Source of the DNA: Gemmatimonadota bacterium
GTDB lineage: Bacteria > Latescibacterota > UBA2968 > UBA8231
DNA: 15,271 nt
Reading direction: 5' to 3'
Assembly: GCA_028875335.1 (NCBI GenBank)
Contig: JAPPEF010000359.1
Span: 1 to 15,271, forward strand
The notes below the pieces were generated by a model that had not been told where the DNA came from, searched no databases, and saw only the letters and a program-made list of their open reading frames with translations. This document shows positions 1 to 6,959 of the stretch, piece by piece. Position 1 is the first letter of the stretch. Every line of letters begins with the position of its first letter. The translations under genes and the position numbers were made by a program.

Positions 1-1792
1 TCAGCATATAGGGCACCTTCTGCGTCTGCGCTTGGCGGATGCGCTTGTTGAGGGTCTCGCTGGCCGCGTCGAGTTCGGCCCGGATTCCAGCGGCGAGAAG
101 CTGCTGATGGAGCTGGCTTCCGTACTCGGCGTGGCGCTCGGCAATGGGCAGCACCACCGCTTGCACGGGTGCCAGCCACATTGGGAACGCACCGGCGTAG
201 TGTTCGATCAAGAAGCCGATAAAGCGCTCGTGCGTGCCCAGCGGCGCGCGGTGGATGCAGATGGGCGTCTCCTCTTCGCCGGCTGCGTTGGTGTACGTCA
301 AGCCGAAGCGGCCGGGCACGGCAAAATCGACTTGGTTGGTGGCGATTGTAAATTGCCGCCCGATGGCGCTCCAAACCTCGACGTCGATCTTGGGGCCGTA
401 GAAGGCGGCCTCGTCGGGCACCTCCTCGTAGTTGATCCCGCCCCGCGCCATGGCGCCGCGCACCATGTCCTCGGTCCGGAGCCACCGCTCGGAGTCGTCG
501 ACGTACTTGGCTCCTAGGCCCGAGGGCGCGTGGGTGCTCAAGCGCATCAGGTAATTCTCCAAGCCGAACAACTCAAAATAGCGCAGATACATCTGGCAGA
601 CGGCGAGGAATTCCTCCTCGAATTGGTCGAGCGTGCAGTAGATGTGCGCGTCGTTCATCTGCAACGAGCGCACTCGCATCAAGCCGAACAACTCGCCCGA
701 CTGCTCGTAGCGATAGCACGTGCCATACTCGGCCAAGCGCAGAGGCAGGTCGCGGTAAGAGCGCGGGGCCGCGGCGAAAATTTTGTGGTGGTGGGGGCAG
801 TTCATGGGCTTGAGGTAGTACTTGACCCCCTCCAACTCCATGGGTGGGAACATGGACTCGGCGTAGTACGGCAAGTGGCCGCTGCGCAGGTATATGGACT
901 CCTTGCAGATGTGCGGCGTGCGCACGCGCTGATAGCCGGCCTCGTGCTCGGTCTTGCGGGCCAAGTCCTCTAACTCGTCGATGAGCACCGCTCCCTTGGG
1001 AAGCCACAGCGGCAACCCCGGACCCACTTCGTCGTCAAAGGTGAACAACTCCAATTGCTTGCCCAGCGTGCGGTGGTCGCGCTTTTTGGCCTCCTCCAGC
1101 ATTGTTAGGTGGTGGTCGAGGGCCTCGCGAGTGGCAAAGGCCGTGCCGTAGATCCGCTGCAACATCTTGCGGCTCTCGTCGCCGCGCCAATAGGCCCCGG
1201 CTACGCTCAGGAGCTTGAAGTGTTTGACTTGTCCGGTGCCGAGCATGTGCGGCCCCCGGCACAGGTCGACGAACTCGCCGTCTTGGTAAAAGGACAAGGT
1301 CTGGCCTTCTTCCAAGTCGGCGAGAATTTCCTGTTTGTAGGGAGCGTTGGCGATCATTTCTTCCGCTTCTTGGCGCGCCACATCGATCCGCTCGAACTTG
1401 TGGTTTTGCTTGACGACCCGCTTCATCTCGCGTTCGATCTTTTGCAAGTCGGAGGACGTAAAAGGCTCGGCCACGTCGAAGTCGTAGTAGAAGCCGTCGT
1501 CAATGGCCGGGCCGATCGCCAGTTGCGCGTCTGGGAAGAGGCGCAGCACAGCCTGCGCCAACACGTGCGACATGCTGTGGCGGTAGATCCAGGCCGCCTC
1601 GTCGGCATCCCAGGGAATGAGCTCGACTTCCGCTTCGCTGGTGAGATGGGTATGGAAGTCCACGTGATCGTCGCCGGTGCGGGCGGCGATGTATTGCTTT
1701 AACAATTCCTTGTTCTCTTGGACGAGGATCTCCTTGAGCGTACCCTCGCCGGGGTATTCGATGGCTTGTCCTTGGGGGACTTTGATCAGCAT
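1..1792 (-). CDS. thrS: Threonyl-tRNA synthetase, C-terminus cut by window edge
   Basis: Charges tRNA-Thr with threonine in the cytoplasm. The minus-strand frame is open from the ATG at 1792 to the left edge (597 codons), so roughly the last 45 residues are missing compared with the usual ~640. Visible parts: an N-terminal TGS-like domain (about residues 1-62); the second additional (editing) domain with HSMSH at 72-76 and a YWRGDE segment; and the class II catalytic core with YGTCYRYEQSG (motif 2), a Zn-ligand Cys in NCPHH (C332), a His in NDAHIYC, and IHRAPLGTHERF (motif 3 region with the third Zn-ligand His). The visible end, QTQKVPYM, lies in the anticodon-binding domain. The start is supported by AAGGAG at 1799-1804, six bases upstream. 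The gene is preceded by a terminator-like hairpin and a Thr-rich leader ORF, which suggests attenuation control. Identity is certain from family motifs; the regulation is inferred. Confidence 0.97.
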   Translation of the reverse strand, partial: MLIKVPQGQAIEYPGEGTLKEILVQENKELLKQYIAARTGDDHVDFHTHLTSEAEVELIPWDADEAAWIYRHSMSHVLAQAVLRLFPDAQLAIGPAIDDGFYYDFDVAEPFTSSDLQKIEREMKRVVKQNHKFERIDVARQEAEEMIANAPYKQEILADLEEGQTLSFYQDGEFVDLCRGPHMLGTGQVKHFKLLSVAGAYWRGDESRKMLQRIYGTAFATREALDHHLTMLEEAKKRDHRTLGKQLELFTFDDEVGPGLPLWLPKGAVLIDELEDLARKTEHEAGYQRVRTPHICKESIYLRSGHLPYYAESMFPPMELEGVKYYLKPMNCPHHHKIFAAAPRSYRDLPLRLAEYGTCYRYEQSGELFGLMRVRSLQMNDAHIYCTLDQFEEEFLAVCQMYLRYFELFGLENYLMRLSTHAPSGLGAKYVDDSERWLRTEDMVRGAMARGGINYEEVPDEAAFYGPKIDVEVWSAIGRQFTIATNQVDFAVPGRFGLTYTNAAGEEETPICIHRAPLGTHERFIGFLIEHYAGAFPMWLAPVQAVVLPIAERHAEYGSQLHQQLLAAGIRAELDAASETLNKRIRQAQTQKVPYML

Positions 1793-1810
1793 GACGTGCT
1801 CCTTGGCATG

Positions 1811-1843
1811 AAAAAACCCGCTGTCATTGTAGCCGACAGCGGG
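1811..1843 (-). terminator. Intrinsic terminator / attenuator hairpin in the thrS leader
   Basis: On the minus strand a perfect 9-bp stem (CCCGCTGTC at 1843-1835 with GACAGCGGG at 1825-1817, 9-nt loop) is followed directly by TTTTTT (1816-1811). This is the form of a rho-independent terminator in the direction of thrS. The T tract ends only six bases before the thrS Shine-Dalgarno AAGGAG (1804-1799). Transcripts entering from upstream must therefore pass it to express thrS, unless a promoter hides in the last few bases. That position fits an attenuator better than a simple 3' end of the sulfatase gene. The hairpin is seen directly; its regulatory role is inferred. Confidence 0.85.
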
Positions 1844-1883
1844 GAGAGGTTGCAAAATAAACTTTAGTCCGTCGCTATCCGGC
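1832..1883 (-). promoter_or_regulatory. Candidate antiterminator pairing in the thrS leader
   Basis: The minus-strand segment 1883-1873 (GCC, a bulged G, then GATAGCG) can pair with 1841-1832 (CGCTGTCGGC). That gives 7 bp with one G-U wobble, plus 3 bp across the bulge. The second segment contains most of the 5' arm of the terminator, so the two structures exclude each other. The first segment contains the UAG stop codon of the Thr-rich leader ORF. A ribosome finishing the leader would cover it and favour the terminator; one stalled in the Thr run would leave it free. A further 10-bp pairing partner for the terminator arm lies at 1930-1921, just before the Thr run. Pairings were found by eye; no folding energies were computed. 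Confidence 0.5.
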
Positions 1884-1988
1884 GCACATGGTCGTCGTAG
1901 TCGTAGTAGTGGTAGTGGTAGCCGTCGGCCCCAACGGGAAACCGGTGAGGCACGGTGCGGAAGCGACTGTAAGCATAGTAGAAATCAT
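1875..1988 (-). CDS. Threonine-rich leader peptide upstream of thrS (candidate attenuator peptide)
   Basis: A 37-codon ORF with an ATG at 1988 and TAG at 1877-1875. Residues 24-33 are ten consecutive threonines, encoded by ACC, ACT and ACG codons at 1919-1890; four more Thr occur earlier (residues 4, 7, 15, 22). The peptide ends MCAG. A Thr-codon run just upstream of a terminator hairpin and thrS matches the logic of known leader peptides such as ThrL and PheM, where ribosome stalling at scarce charged tRNA prevents termination. Start choice is uncertain: no good Shine-Dalgarno is seen, and the second ATG at 1976 is equally possible. A weak promoter match places transcription near the ATG, so leaderless or near-leaderless initiation is conceivable. 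A competing frame through the same DNA reads Tyr/His/Asp-rich and is open to 1864; context favours the Thr frame. Confidence 0.65.
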   Translation of the reverse strand: MISTMLTVASAPCLTGFPLGPTATTTTTTTTTTMCAG

Positions 1989-1995
1989 GGCTTAT

Positions 1996-2024
1996 AAGAT
2001 ACCGGCAGAGTGCCGATTGTGCAA
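1996..2024 (-). promoter_or_regulatory. Possible thrS-leader promoter
   Basis: On the minus strand TTGCAC (2024-2019) lies 17 bases before TATCTT (2001-1996), and an overlapping TATAAG follows at 1996-1991. Both hexamers are imperfect sigma-70 matches (three and four of six; TATAAG has five of six but no good -35 at normal spacing). It sits between the sulfatase stop and the leader ORF, where a promoter is expected. Transcription would start around 1990-1984, essentially at the first ATG of the leader peptide. Confidence 0.35.
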
Positions 2025-2030
2025 GCGCCT

Positions 2031-3521
2031 TCAGGTCAGTTCGTAGTGGGTGCGGTCGGGCAAGGGCACTGGCTGGCCGTCCTCGGTGTTGATGCTCCAG
2101 TCGGCTAGCCGCAGGCGCATGGCGGCGAGGGCGTCGCGGTGTTGCTCCTCGTCTATTACATTGACCAACTCGTTTGCATCGGCGACGAGGTCGTAGAGTT
2201 CGTCGCGGTCTCCCATTGGGTCGTGAACGTACTTCCATTCGCGGGTGCGGACCATTTTGCAGCGGCCGGCCGCCTCGCGCCACTGCAAGCTGTCGATCAG
2301 GGTTTTGCGGCCATAGGGTTGAGGCAGTTTTTCCAAGTCGGCCATGGTAAAGAGCGGCCCGCCGCAGCCGTATTCGGAAAAGGTCGCGTCTCGGGGTACG
2401 GCGTCGGTTGCGGTGGGCAGCGGCGTTCCGTGCATTGAGCGCGGCTGCTCTAACTCTTGCAAGTGCAAGAGCGTCGGTACTACGTCGATTAGATTGGCCA
2501 TGCTCTGGTCGCGCACTCCGGTGGCGATCTGCCCGGGCCAAGAGACGATCAGCGGTACCCGCGTCAGGCTGTCGTAGAAGACCCCGCCCTTGCACTGCAT
2601 GGCGTGTTCGCCCATGAAGTCGCCGTGGTCCGAACAAAAGACCACAATCGTCTGCTCCCGCAGCCCCAGTTCGTCGAGCTTGTCGAGGATCTGGCCGAGC
2701 GCGTCGTCGATAAAGCGCACCATGCCAAAGTACGAGGCCATGACGCCGTAGAGGTCTTCGATGGGGTCGCGGCGCACTCCCAGCATTTGATAGAGCACTC
2801 GGTTGCGCTCGGGCGCGCGCTCGTCGTCGAATTCGTCGTCGCGCCAGGGGGGTAGGTCAATGGCCGAGGGTGGAAACAGGTCCGCATACTCGGCTGGGCA
2901 TAGCCACGGCTCGTGCGGATCGGGAAAGGAAACCCACAGGGCAAAGGGCTGGTCTCGGTGCTTTTCGATAAAGCGCGTCGTCTGCCCGGCGATTAGGCCG
3001 GTGGAGTGGTCTTCCAACGGCAGGTCGGAGGTGCCGTAGCTGAAGCGGGGGTTCTGGTGGGCGAGTTGGCGATGCGCAGCGGCGACCTTGCGGCGACCTT
3101 CTTCCGGCCGGAACCAGTCCATGCCCCGCGTCTGTGGCCCCTCGTTGCGCCCGCCGTGGGTAAAGGCATTCCACACGTCGAAGAGCGCCAAATCCTCGTC
3201 CCGCTGGAAGCAGTGGTTTTTGCCGATCAGGCCCGTGGTGTAGCCGGCTTTCTTCCAGAGTTGCCAGACGTGCGTGGCACCGGCGGGCATCAAGGTCTGG
3301 TTGCGTCGGCCGCCGTGCGAGTGGGGGAATTGCGAGGTCCAAAATGAGATGCGCGCTGGCACGCAGAGCGGGTGTGGGGTGATTGCGTTTTCAAAGAGCA
3401 CGCCGTCGGCGGCTAGGCGTTCCATCGACGGGGTTTGGCAGAAGGTGTTGCCGTAGAGATGGCTGGCCGTGGCGCGCTGTTGGTCGGTCATTATGACGAG
3501 GATGTTGGGGCGGTCAGGCAT
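2031..3521 (-). CDS. Sulfatase, formylglycine-dependent (type I, COG3119)
   Basis: Hydrolyses a sulfate ester; the substrate cannot be told from sequence. The 496-residue protein has the family layout: metal-site Asp13 in NILVIMTDQQ, the C-x-P-x-R formylglycine motif CVPAR at 53-57 (Cys53 is oxidised by a maturation enzyme), GKNH at 101-103 with catalytic-site Lys and His, DPHEP around 201-205, and the second metal site SDHGDFMGEH at 297-306 followed by Lys311. No signal peptide is visible, so the enzyme is probably cytoplasmic or exported in a non-standard way. The ATG at 3521 is supported by AAGGAA just upstream. It begins 24 bp after the PIN gene on the same strand, so it could be read from that operon, though functionally it looks unrelated. 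Family is secure; substrate is unknown. Confidence 0.95.
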   Translation of the reverse strand: MPDRPNILVIMTDQQRATASHLYGNTFCQTPSMERLAADGVLFENAITPHPLCVPARISFWTSQFPHSHGGRRNQTLMPAGATHVWQLWKKAGYTTGLIGKNHCFQRDEDLALFDVWNAFTHGGRNEGPQTRGMDWFRPEEGRRKVAAAHRQLAHQNPRFSYGTSDLPLEDHSTGLIAGQTTRFIEKHRDQPFALWVSFPDPHEPWLCPAEYADLFPPSAIDLPPWRDDEFDDERAPERNRVLYQMLGVRRDPIEDLYGVMASYFGMVRFIDDALGQILDKLDELGLREQTIVVFCSDHGDFMGEHAMQCKGGVFYDSLTRVPLIVSWPGQIATGVRDQSMANLIDVVPTLLHLQELEQPRSMHGTPLPTATDAVPRDATFSEYGCGGPLFTMADLEKLPQPYGRKTLIDSLQWREAAGRCKMVRTREWKYVHDPMGDRDELYDLVADANELVNVIDEEQHRDALAAMRLRLADWSINTEDGQPVPLPDRTHYELT

Positions 3522-3545
3522 GGTGGGTTCCTTTTATCCGTAAGA

Positions 3546-4013
3546 TTATAGACGGCACAAATTTTTATTTTTAAGCAGCCTGTCGTGCCTACGCTGGAAG
3601 CTCCCGCCTTCACTCGTCGAGTAAACCTTACCTCGGGGATCGTCAATCAGGCTCTTGTTCTTGAAATCCTGCTGTAGGTTGCCATCGTTTGAGTACAACA
3701 ACCGGGCACCGCTGACTTGAGCCAGGGCAATGACATGTGGATCATCGGACCTGATTGCACCCTCACTCTGGATCTGCTCTGTCCTTGCGTCAACGTCACT
3801 TTTATTCACGATTCTCATTTTTCCAGCAAGCTGAGCCTCCTGTCCCCAGCGTATGAATTCCGCCGAACTTTTTTCAAGCTCCTCAAGCAACTTGCCGCCG
3901 ACTATTAGCTGGCCACTTCCTTTGTTGAGCCAGTCAAAGAACTTCTCTCCTGCCGGCGGTAGCTTAGATCCGAATACCTCAGATACGACGTTGGCGTCAA
4001 CAATTGCACACAT
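3546..4013 (-). CDS. PIN-domain nuclease-like protein, partner of the upstream ATPase
   Basis: A 155-residue protein with a PIN-like acidic pattern: Asp6 in AIVDANVV, Glu44/Glu45 in KLLEEL, Asp90-Asp91 in SDDPHVIALA, and Asp110 in YSNDGNLQQDF. Such residues normally hold Mg2+ or Mn2+ for RNA cleavage, so a ribonuclease role is plausible. The C-terminal ~30 residues are basic and polar (RRHDRLLKNKN). The start codon lies three bases after the stop of the ATPase gene, so the two are almost certainly translated from one mRNA. There is no small antitoxin next to it, which argues against a simple VapBC pair and for an ATPase-controlled effector. I do not recognise a named system. The PIN assignment rests on motif spacing only. 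Confidence 0.75.
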   Translation of the reverse strand: MCAIVDANVVSEVFGSKLPPAGEKFFDWLNKGSGQLIVGGKLLEELEKSSAEFIRWGQEAQLAGKMRIVNKSDVDARTEQIQSEGAIRSDDPHVIALAQVSGARLLYSNDGNLQQDFKNKSLIDDPRGKVYSTSEGGSFQRRHDRLLKNKNLCRL

Positions 4014-4016
4014 TCT

Positions 4017-5414
4017 TCAGGTCCCTATAGACTGTCTCTTCCATAGAGACCTCGCCGTTTCTGCCAAGAAAAAGTTTCGGTAGCCATCGGGTGCTCCTTC
4101 AATGTTTCCCTCTTCGTCGATTCGGAGTGAGTGAATCCGAACGTCTAAATCCTTGCGCTCAAAAAAGAGGATAGAAACATCGTCGGGCTTCAGGTCTGTG
4201 GTACCATCGCGCACGTCCATACGCACCCGGTCGAGCAGATGGTCGCTGTGGGTCTCGATTACTAATTGGCGATCCGGCGTGGCGATCTGACAGAATAGGC
4301 TGCCCAAGGCGGCTTGGGCGCTGGGGTGGAGATGTACTTCGGGCTGTTGTAACAAGAATATTGACGGTGGGGGGCCGCGTAACAACTCCATGAAGTAGTT
4401 GCCACGGAGTAACTCAGTGACGACAGGCAGAACTTGACTGACACCATAGCCGACGTCGATCAGGTTGCGTTGAGGCCCCTTGATTCTACTGCCGAATTTT
4501 CTGATTTGAACTTGAAACGGTTCGCTTGCCTTTCTTCCGAAGGACTTGACCGAAATCTCATCGAATAGCCCAGACTCTTGACCGAATTTCTCAAGCTTCT
4601 GCTTGAGGGCGTTCCATTGCCTCTTATCCTGAAAAAACACATCCGCGAGATACATCGGAACGTAATCGCCTTCCGGGTCCCGTGTTGGGCGTCCGGGATC
4701 GTAGGTCCGTTGGGGCTTGGAACGAACAGGGGCACTGGCGTAAGGTCGCTGTTTACGACGGCCGAAATCTTGTACTTCGTCAAAAATACGAGAAAGTAGT
4801 CGGAGCCGTTCCCAATCCTCCTCGGTGGGCGACTCAGAGCCTTGGCGGACCTTTAGACTGCCGGGATCTACGTGAAAGGGCCACGGTCGAGAGGATTCGA
4901 ACTCTGATATGAGAGATTCAACGCTTATTTCCCCTAACCAAGCACCATTCGACGTTCCCAAGAGGAGCATTGGAATCCCATCTGGGGTGATATGTCCGGA
5001 CAATTCTTCAATCCAGACGTCATCGTAAGAAAAACGCCTGCTTACTGAAACCGGCGCGGTGCCAGATCGCCCGAACTTCACGTTGAAGCGATATGAGCGA
5101 TCAGTTGCAAACTCGGCTCTCTGGTTATTTTGGATCACTCTCTGACTAGCAGCAAATCCCGCCTCGAAGTTAGTTGCCCGACCACCCCGTCCCCCTCTGT
5201 GGTGGGCGATTTCGTCGAAGCTACCGAGGTCGTAAGGCTCCTCTTTGAAATCCAAGTTGGTCCGCTGATAGGCGACATCCCACAGTGCCCGAATCATCGC
5301 CAAGAAAGAAGTCTTGCCCGCGCTGTTCTCGCCGACGAGAAGTGTCAGCGGTGCGAGACGGGCAGTCTGCTCTTCGCGGAAGCAGCGGAAGTTCTTGAGT
5401 GTTATCTCGTCCAT
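4017..5414 (-). CDS. OLD/ABC-like ATPase, AAA_21 with DUF3696-type C-terminus
   Basis: A 465-residue predicted ATPase, first gene of a two-gene operon with the PIN protein. From the ATG at 5414: N-terminal ITLKNFRCF strand typical of SMC/RecF/OLD-like ATPases, Walker A GENSAGKT at 28-35, a long middle region with few landmarks, an ABC signature-like DVGYGVSQVLP at 320-330, a Walker B-region QQPEVHLHP at 356-364, and the switch ETHSDHLLDRVR at 387-398. The C-terminus resembles DUF3696 proteins. An upstream in-frame TTG (5447) also exists, but the ATG has GAAGAGAGG nine bases before it and gives the usual N-terminus. Oddity: the residue pair before PE in Walker B is Gln-Gln instead of the usual Asp/Glu-containing pair. 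ATPases of this kind pair with nuclease effectors in several phage-defence systems; such a role here is inference. Confidence 0.88.
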   Translation of the reverse strand: MDEITLKNFRCFREEQTARLAPLTLLVGENSAGKTSFLAMIRALWDVAYQRTNLDFKEEPYDLGSFDEIAHHRGGRGGRATNFEAGFAASQRVIQNNQRAEFATDRSYRFNVKFGRSGTAPVSVSRRFSYDDVWIEELSGHITPDGIPMLLLGTSNGAWLGEISVESLISEFESSRPWPFHVDPGSLKVRQGSESPTEEDWERLRLLSRIFDEVQDFGRRKQRPYASAPVRSKPQRTYDPGRPTRDPEGDYVPMYLADVFFQDKRQWNALKQKLEKFGQESGLFDEISVKSFGRKASEPFQVQIRKFGSRIKGPQRNLIDVGYGVSQVLPVVTELLRGNYFMELLRGPPPSIFLLQQPEVHLHPSAQAALGSLFCQIATPDRQLVIETHSDHLLDRVRMDVRDGTTDLKPDDVSILFFERKDLDVRIHSLRIDEEGNIEGAPDGYRNFFLAETARSLWKRQSIGT

Positions 5415-5522
5415 GAAATCATACCTCTCTTCAGCACCGGTACCCAATCGGATCCGAACCGCATCGACCTTATTTAGTTACGCCTAGGGACTTTTCCTAG
5501 TCAACAGCATCTTTGGACCTCT

Positions 5523-6770
5523 CTACCGCTCCCACAATTCGCTCAGCGGCACAGCCAGTATGCGCTCGTCAGCCAACGGAAGCCGGTCTCGACCGGTGTA
5601 GAGCAGAACCCCATACTCGAAATCCCCGCCGCAGCGAGTGGCCAGCCGCACAAGCCCTTGCCCGTCTTTGGAGGTGAGCGCACTGGCGGCTTTGACCTCA
5701 ATACCCCAAGTCTTCTGGCCCCGAGTAAGGACTACATCGACCTCCACCTGATCCTTGTCGCGATAGTGCCAGAAACGCAAATCCGGCTCTGTCCAGGTAG
5801 CTTGGGCTATGAGTTGCTGCACCACGAAAGACTCCAACAGATGCCCCATGCGGTCTCGATGCTTGAGCCAATCGGCCGCAGTCAGGCCGGCGAGTGTCGC
5901 CGCTAGCCCGCTGTCGAGCAGATGGATCTTCGGCGTTTTGACGAGCCGTTTGGCCGGGTTGCGGTGCCATGCGGGCAGGCGTCGCACCAGAAAGAGCCGT
6001 TCCAGCACGGCGATGTAGTGATCTACTGTGGCCCGGTGTAGGTCGAGGCTGTTGGCCAGATTGCAGGTGTTCAATAGCTCGGCGCTGCGCAGGGCCAACA
6101 GCTCCAGCAGGCGCGCCAACTCTTGGGCATCCTTAACCCGCGCCACGTCTTGCACATCCCGCTCGATGATGCTGCGTAGATACTGCCGATGCCATTGCCG
6201 GGCGCGGCTGGGTGTGCGAGTCAACGGCTCGGGATAGCCGCCCGCTACCAGTCGCTCCGGCAGCGAAGGCCCGGCAGGCTCTGTCTTGGGCTGGATATCC
6301 GGTTTGAGTGCGCCGTTCAGCAGGTCGCGGAGGAAACGCCCGGGCTGGCGCTCTTTTTCCGCTTCAGTCAATGGGTGCAACTGCGCCATTTCCATCCGTC
6401 TCGCCAAGGATTCGGTAACGGTCGGCACCAGCAATAGGTTGGCCGAGCCGGTCAGCAAGAAACGTCCGGGACGGCGGTCCTGATCCACGGCGCGTTTGAT
6501 GGCCGAGAGCAGGGCCGGCACCCGTTGCACCTCATCCAAGGTCACTGCCTCCGGTAAGCTGGCGACGAAACCGTCTGGGTCAGCTCCGGCAGTCTGGTAG
6601 TAGTTGTGTTCGTCTAAGCTGATGAACGCACGGTCAGGCGCGAGTTGCTGTGCGAGCGTAGTTTTCCCGCTTTGTCGCGGCCCAAGCAGACAGACCACCG
6701 GCGTGTCGGCCAAAGCCTCTCGGAGGACGGGTGTTAGCGAGCGAGGAAACAGGGAACGGTCGGCGTCCAT
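5523..6770 (-). CDS. AAA_14 / DUF4143 ATP-binding protein (COG1373)
   Basis: A 415-residue member of a widespread ATPase family of unsettled function. Walker A GPRQSGKTT lies at 30-38, Walker B VTLDEVQR at 76-83, sensor-like LTGSANLLL at 106-114, and a GGYPE motif at 177-181. A winged-helix-like region spans about 220-265 (LLNTCNLANSLDLHRATVDHY part). The DUF4143 end carries WHYRDKDQVEVDVVL at 334-348 and GIEVKAA at 356-362, a spacing reminiscent of PD-(D/E)xK nuclease folds. The ATG at 6770 matches the family N-terminus, but no Shine-Dalgarno precedes it; the codon is itself embedded in a 23-bp tandem repeat. It is divergent from the XRE/ImmA gene and upstream of, but 108 bp from, the ATPase-PIN operon. 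Family is secure; function unknown. Confidence 0.93.
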   Translation of the reverse strand: MDADRSLFPRSLTPVLREALADTPVVCLLGPRQSGKTTLAQQLAPDRAFISLDEHNYYQTAGADPDGFVASLPEAVTLDEVQRVPALLSAIKRAVDQDRRPGRFLLTGSANLLLVPTVTESLARRMEMAQLHPLTEAEKERQPGRFLRDLLNGALKPDIQPKTEPAGPSLPERLVAGGYPEPLTRTPSRARQWHRQYLRSIIERDVQDVARVKDAQELARLLELLALRSAELLNTCNLANSLDLHRATVDHYIAVLERLFLVRRLPAWHRNPAKRLVKTPKIHLLDSGLAATLAGLTAADWLKHRDRMGHLLESFVVQQLIAQATWTEPDLRFWHYRDKDQVEVDVVLTRGQKTWGIEVKAASALTSKDGQGLVRLATRCGGDFEYGVLLYTGRDRLPLADERILAVPLSELWER

Positions 6771-6830
6771 TTGTCGGTTAGGATAGCGTCCAATTGTCGA
6801 TTAAGAGAGCGTCCAATTGTACAATGACAA
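6763..6830. repeat. 23-bp tandem repeat at the AAA_14 gene start (candidate operator)
   Basis: Two nearly identical 23-bp units lie head to tail at 6771-6793 and 6794-6816. Each begins TTGTCG and ends AGCGTCCAA on the plus strand. Partial copies flank them: GGCGTCCAT at 6762-6770, which contains the AAA_14 start codon, and TTGTACAAT from 6817. The shared core AGCGTCCAATTGT occurs at 6785-6797 and 6808-6820. The period is about two helical turns, so a protein binding each unit would sit on one face of the DNA. A palindromic TTGTACAA is at 6817-6824. The repeats are seen directly; an operator role for autoregulation or for the divergent XRE protein is inference. Confidence 0.75.
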
Positions 6831-6897
6831 TCTACGGAAAGAGGACGTAGAGATCAAGATAGGAAGCTGGAGACAGCACCAATAAAGTATCATTTGT

Positions 6898-6939
6898 TAT
6901 AAAATAGAAAAGATGATAACTTTTTAAGAGATTGATCAA
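6898..6939 (+). promoter_or_regulatory. AT-rich promoter/operator region of the XRE-ImmA gene
   Basis: An AT-rich stretch upstream of the HTH gene holds a TATAAA -10 candidate (6898-6903) with no convincing -35. It is followed by an inverted repeat AAAAG/CTTTT (6908-6912 with 6920-6924, 7-base centre) and a palindrome TTGATCAA (6932-6939). XRE-type regulators commonly bind such dyads between their promoter and start codon, so autoregulation is plausible. The evidence is composition and symmetry only. Confidence 0.35.
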
Positions 6940-6959
6940 ATACCCCATGAAGAGAAGTA

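Noticed and set aside
1864..1999. A Tyr/His/Asp-rich frame (GYHYHYYDYDD) through the same DNA as the Thr leader, with protein-like codon use.
   Set aside because: It has no start codon of its own near the gap and runs back into the antisense of the sulfatase frame. An ACN repeat automatically reads NAC (Tyr, His, Asp) in this frame. The thrS and terminator context favours the Thr frame, though this reading is not fully excluded.
5415..5522. Possible promoter (TTGACT at 5504-5499, minus strand) and small hairpin (CTAGG/CCTAG) before the ATPase-PIN operon.
   Set aside because: The -35 match is good, but no acceptable -10 follows at 16-18 bases, and the hairpin has only five pairs and no T tract. 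A promoter probably exists here but I cannot place it.
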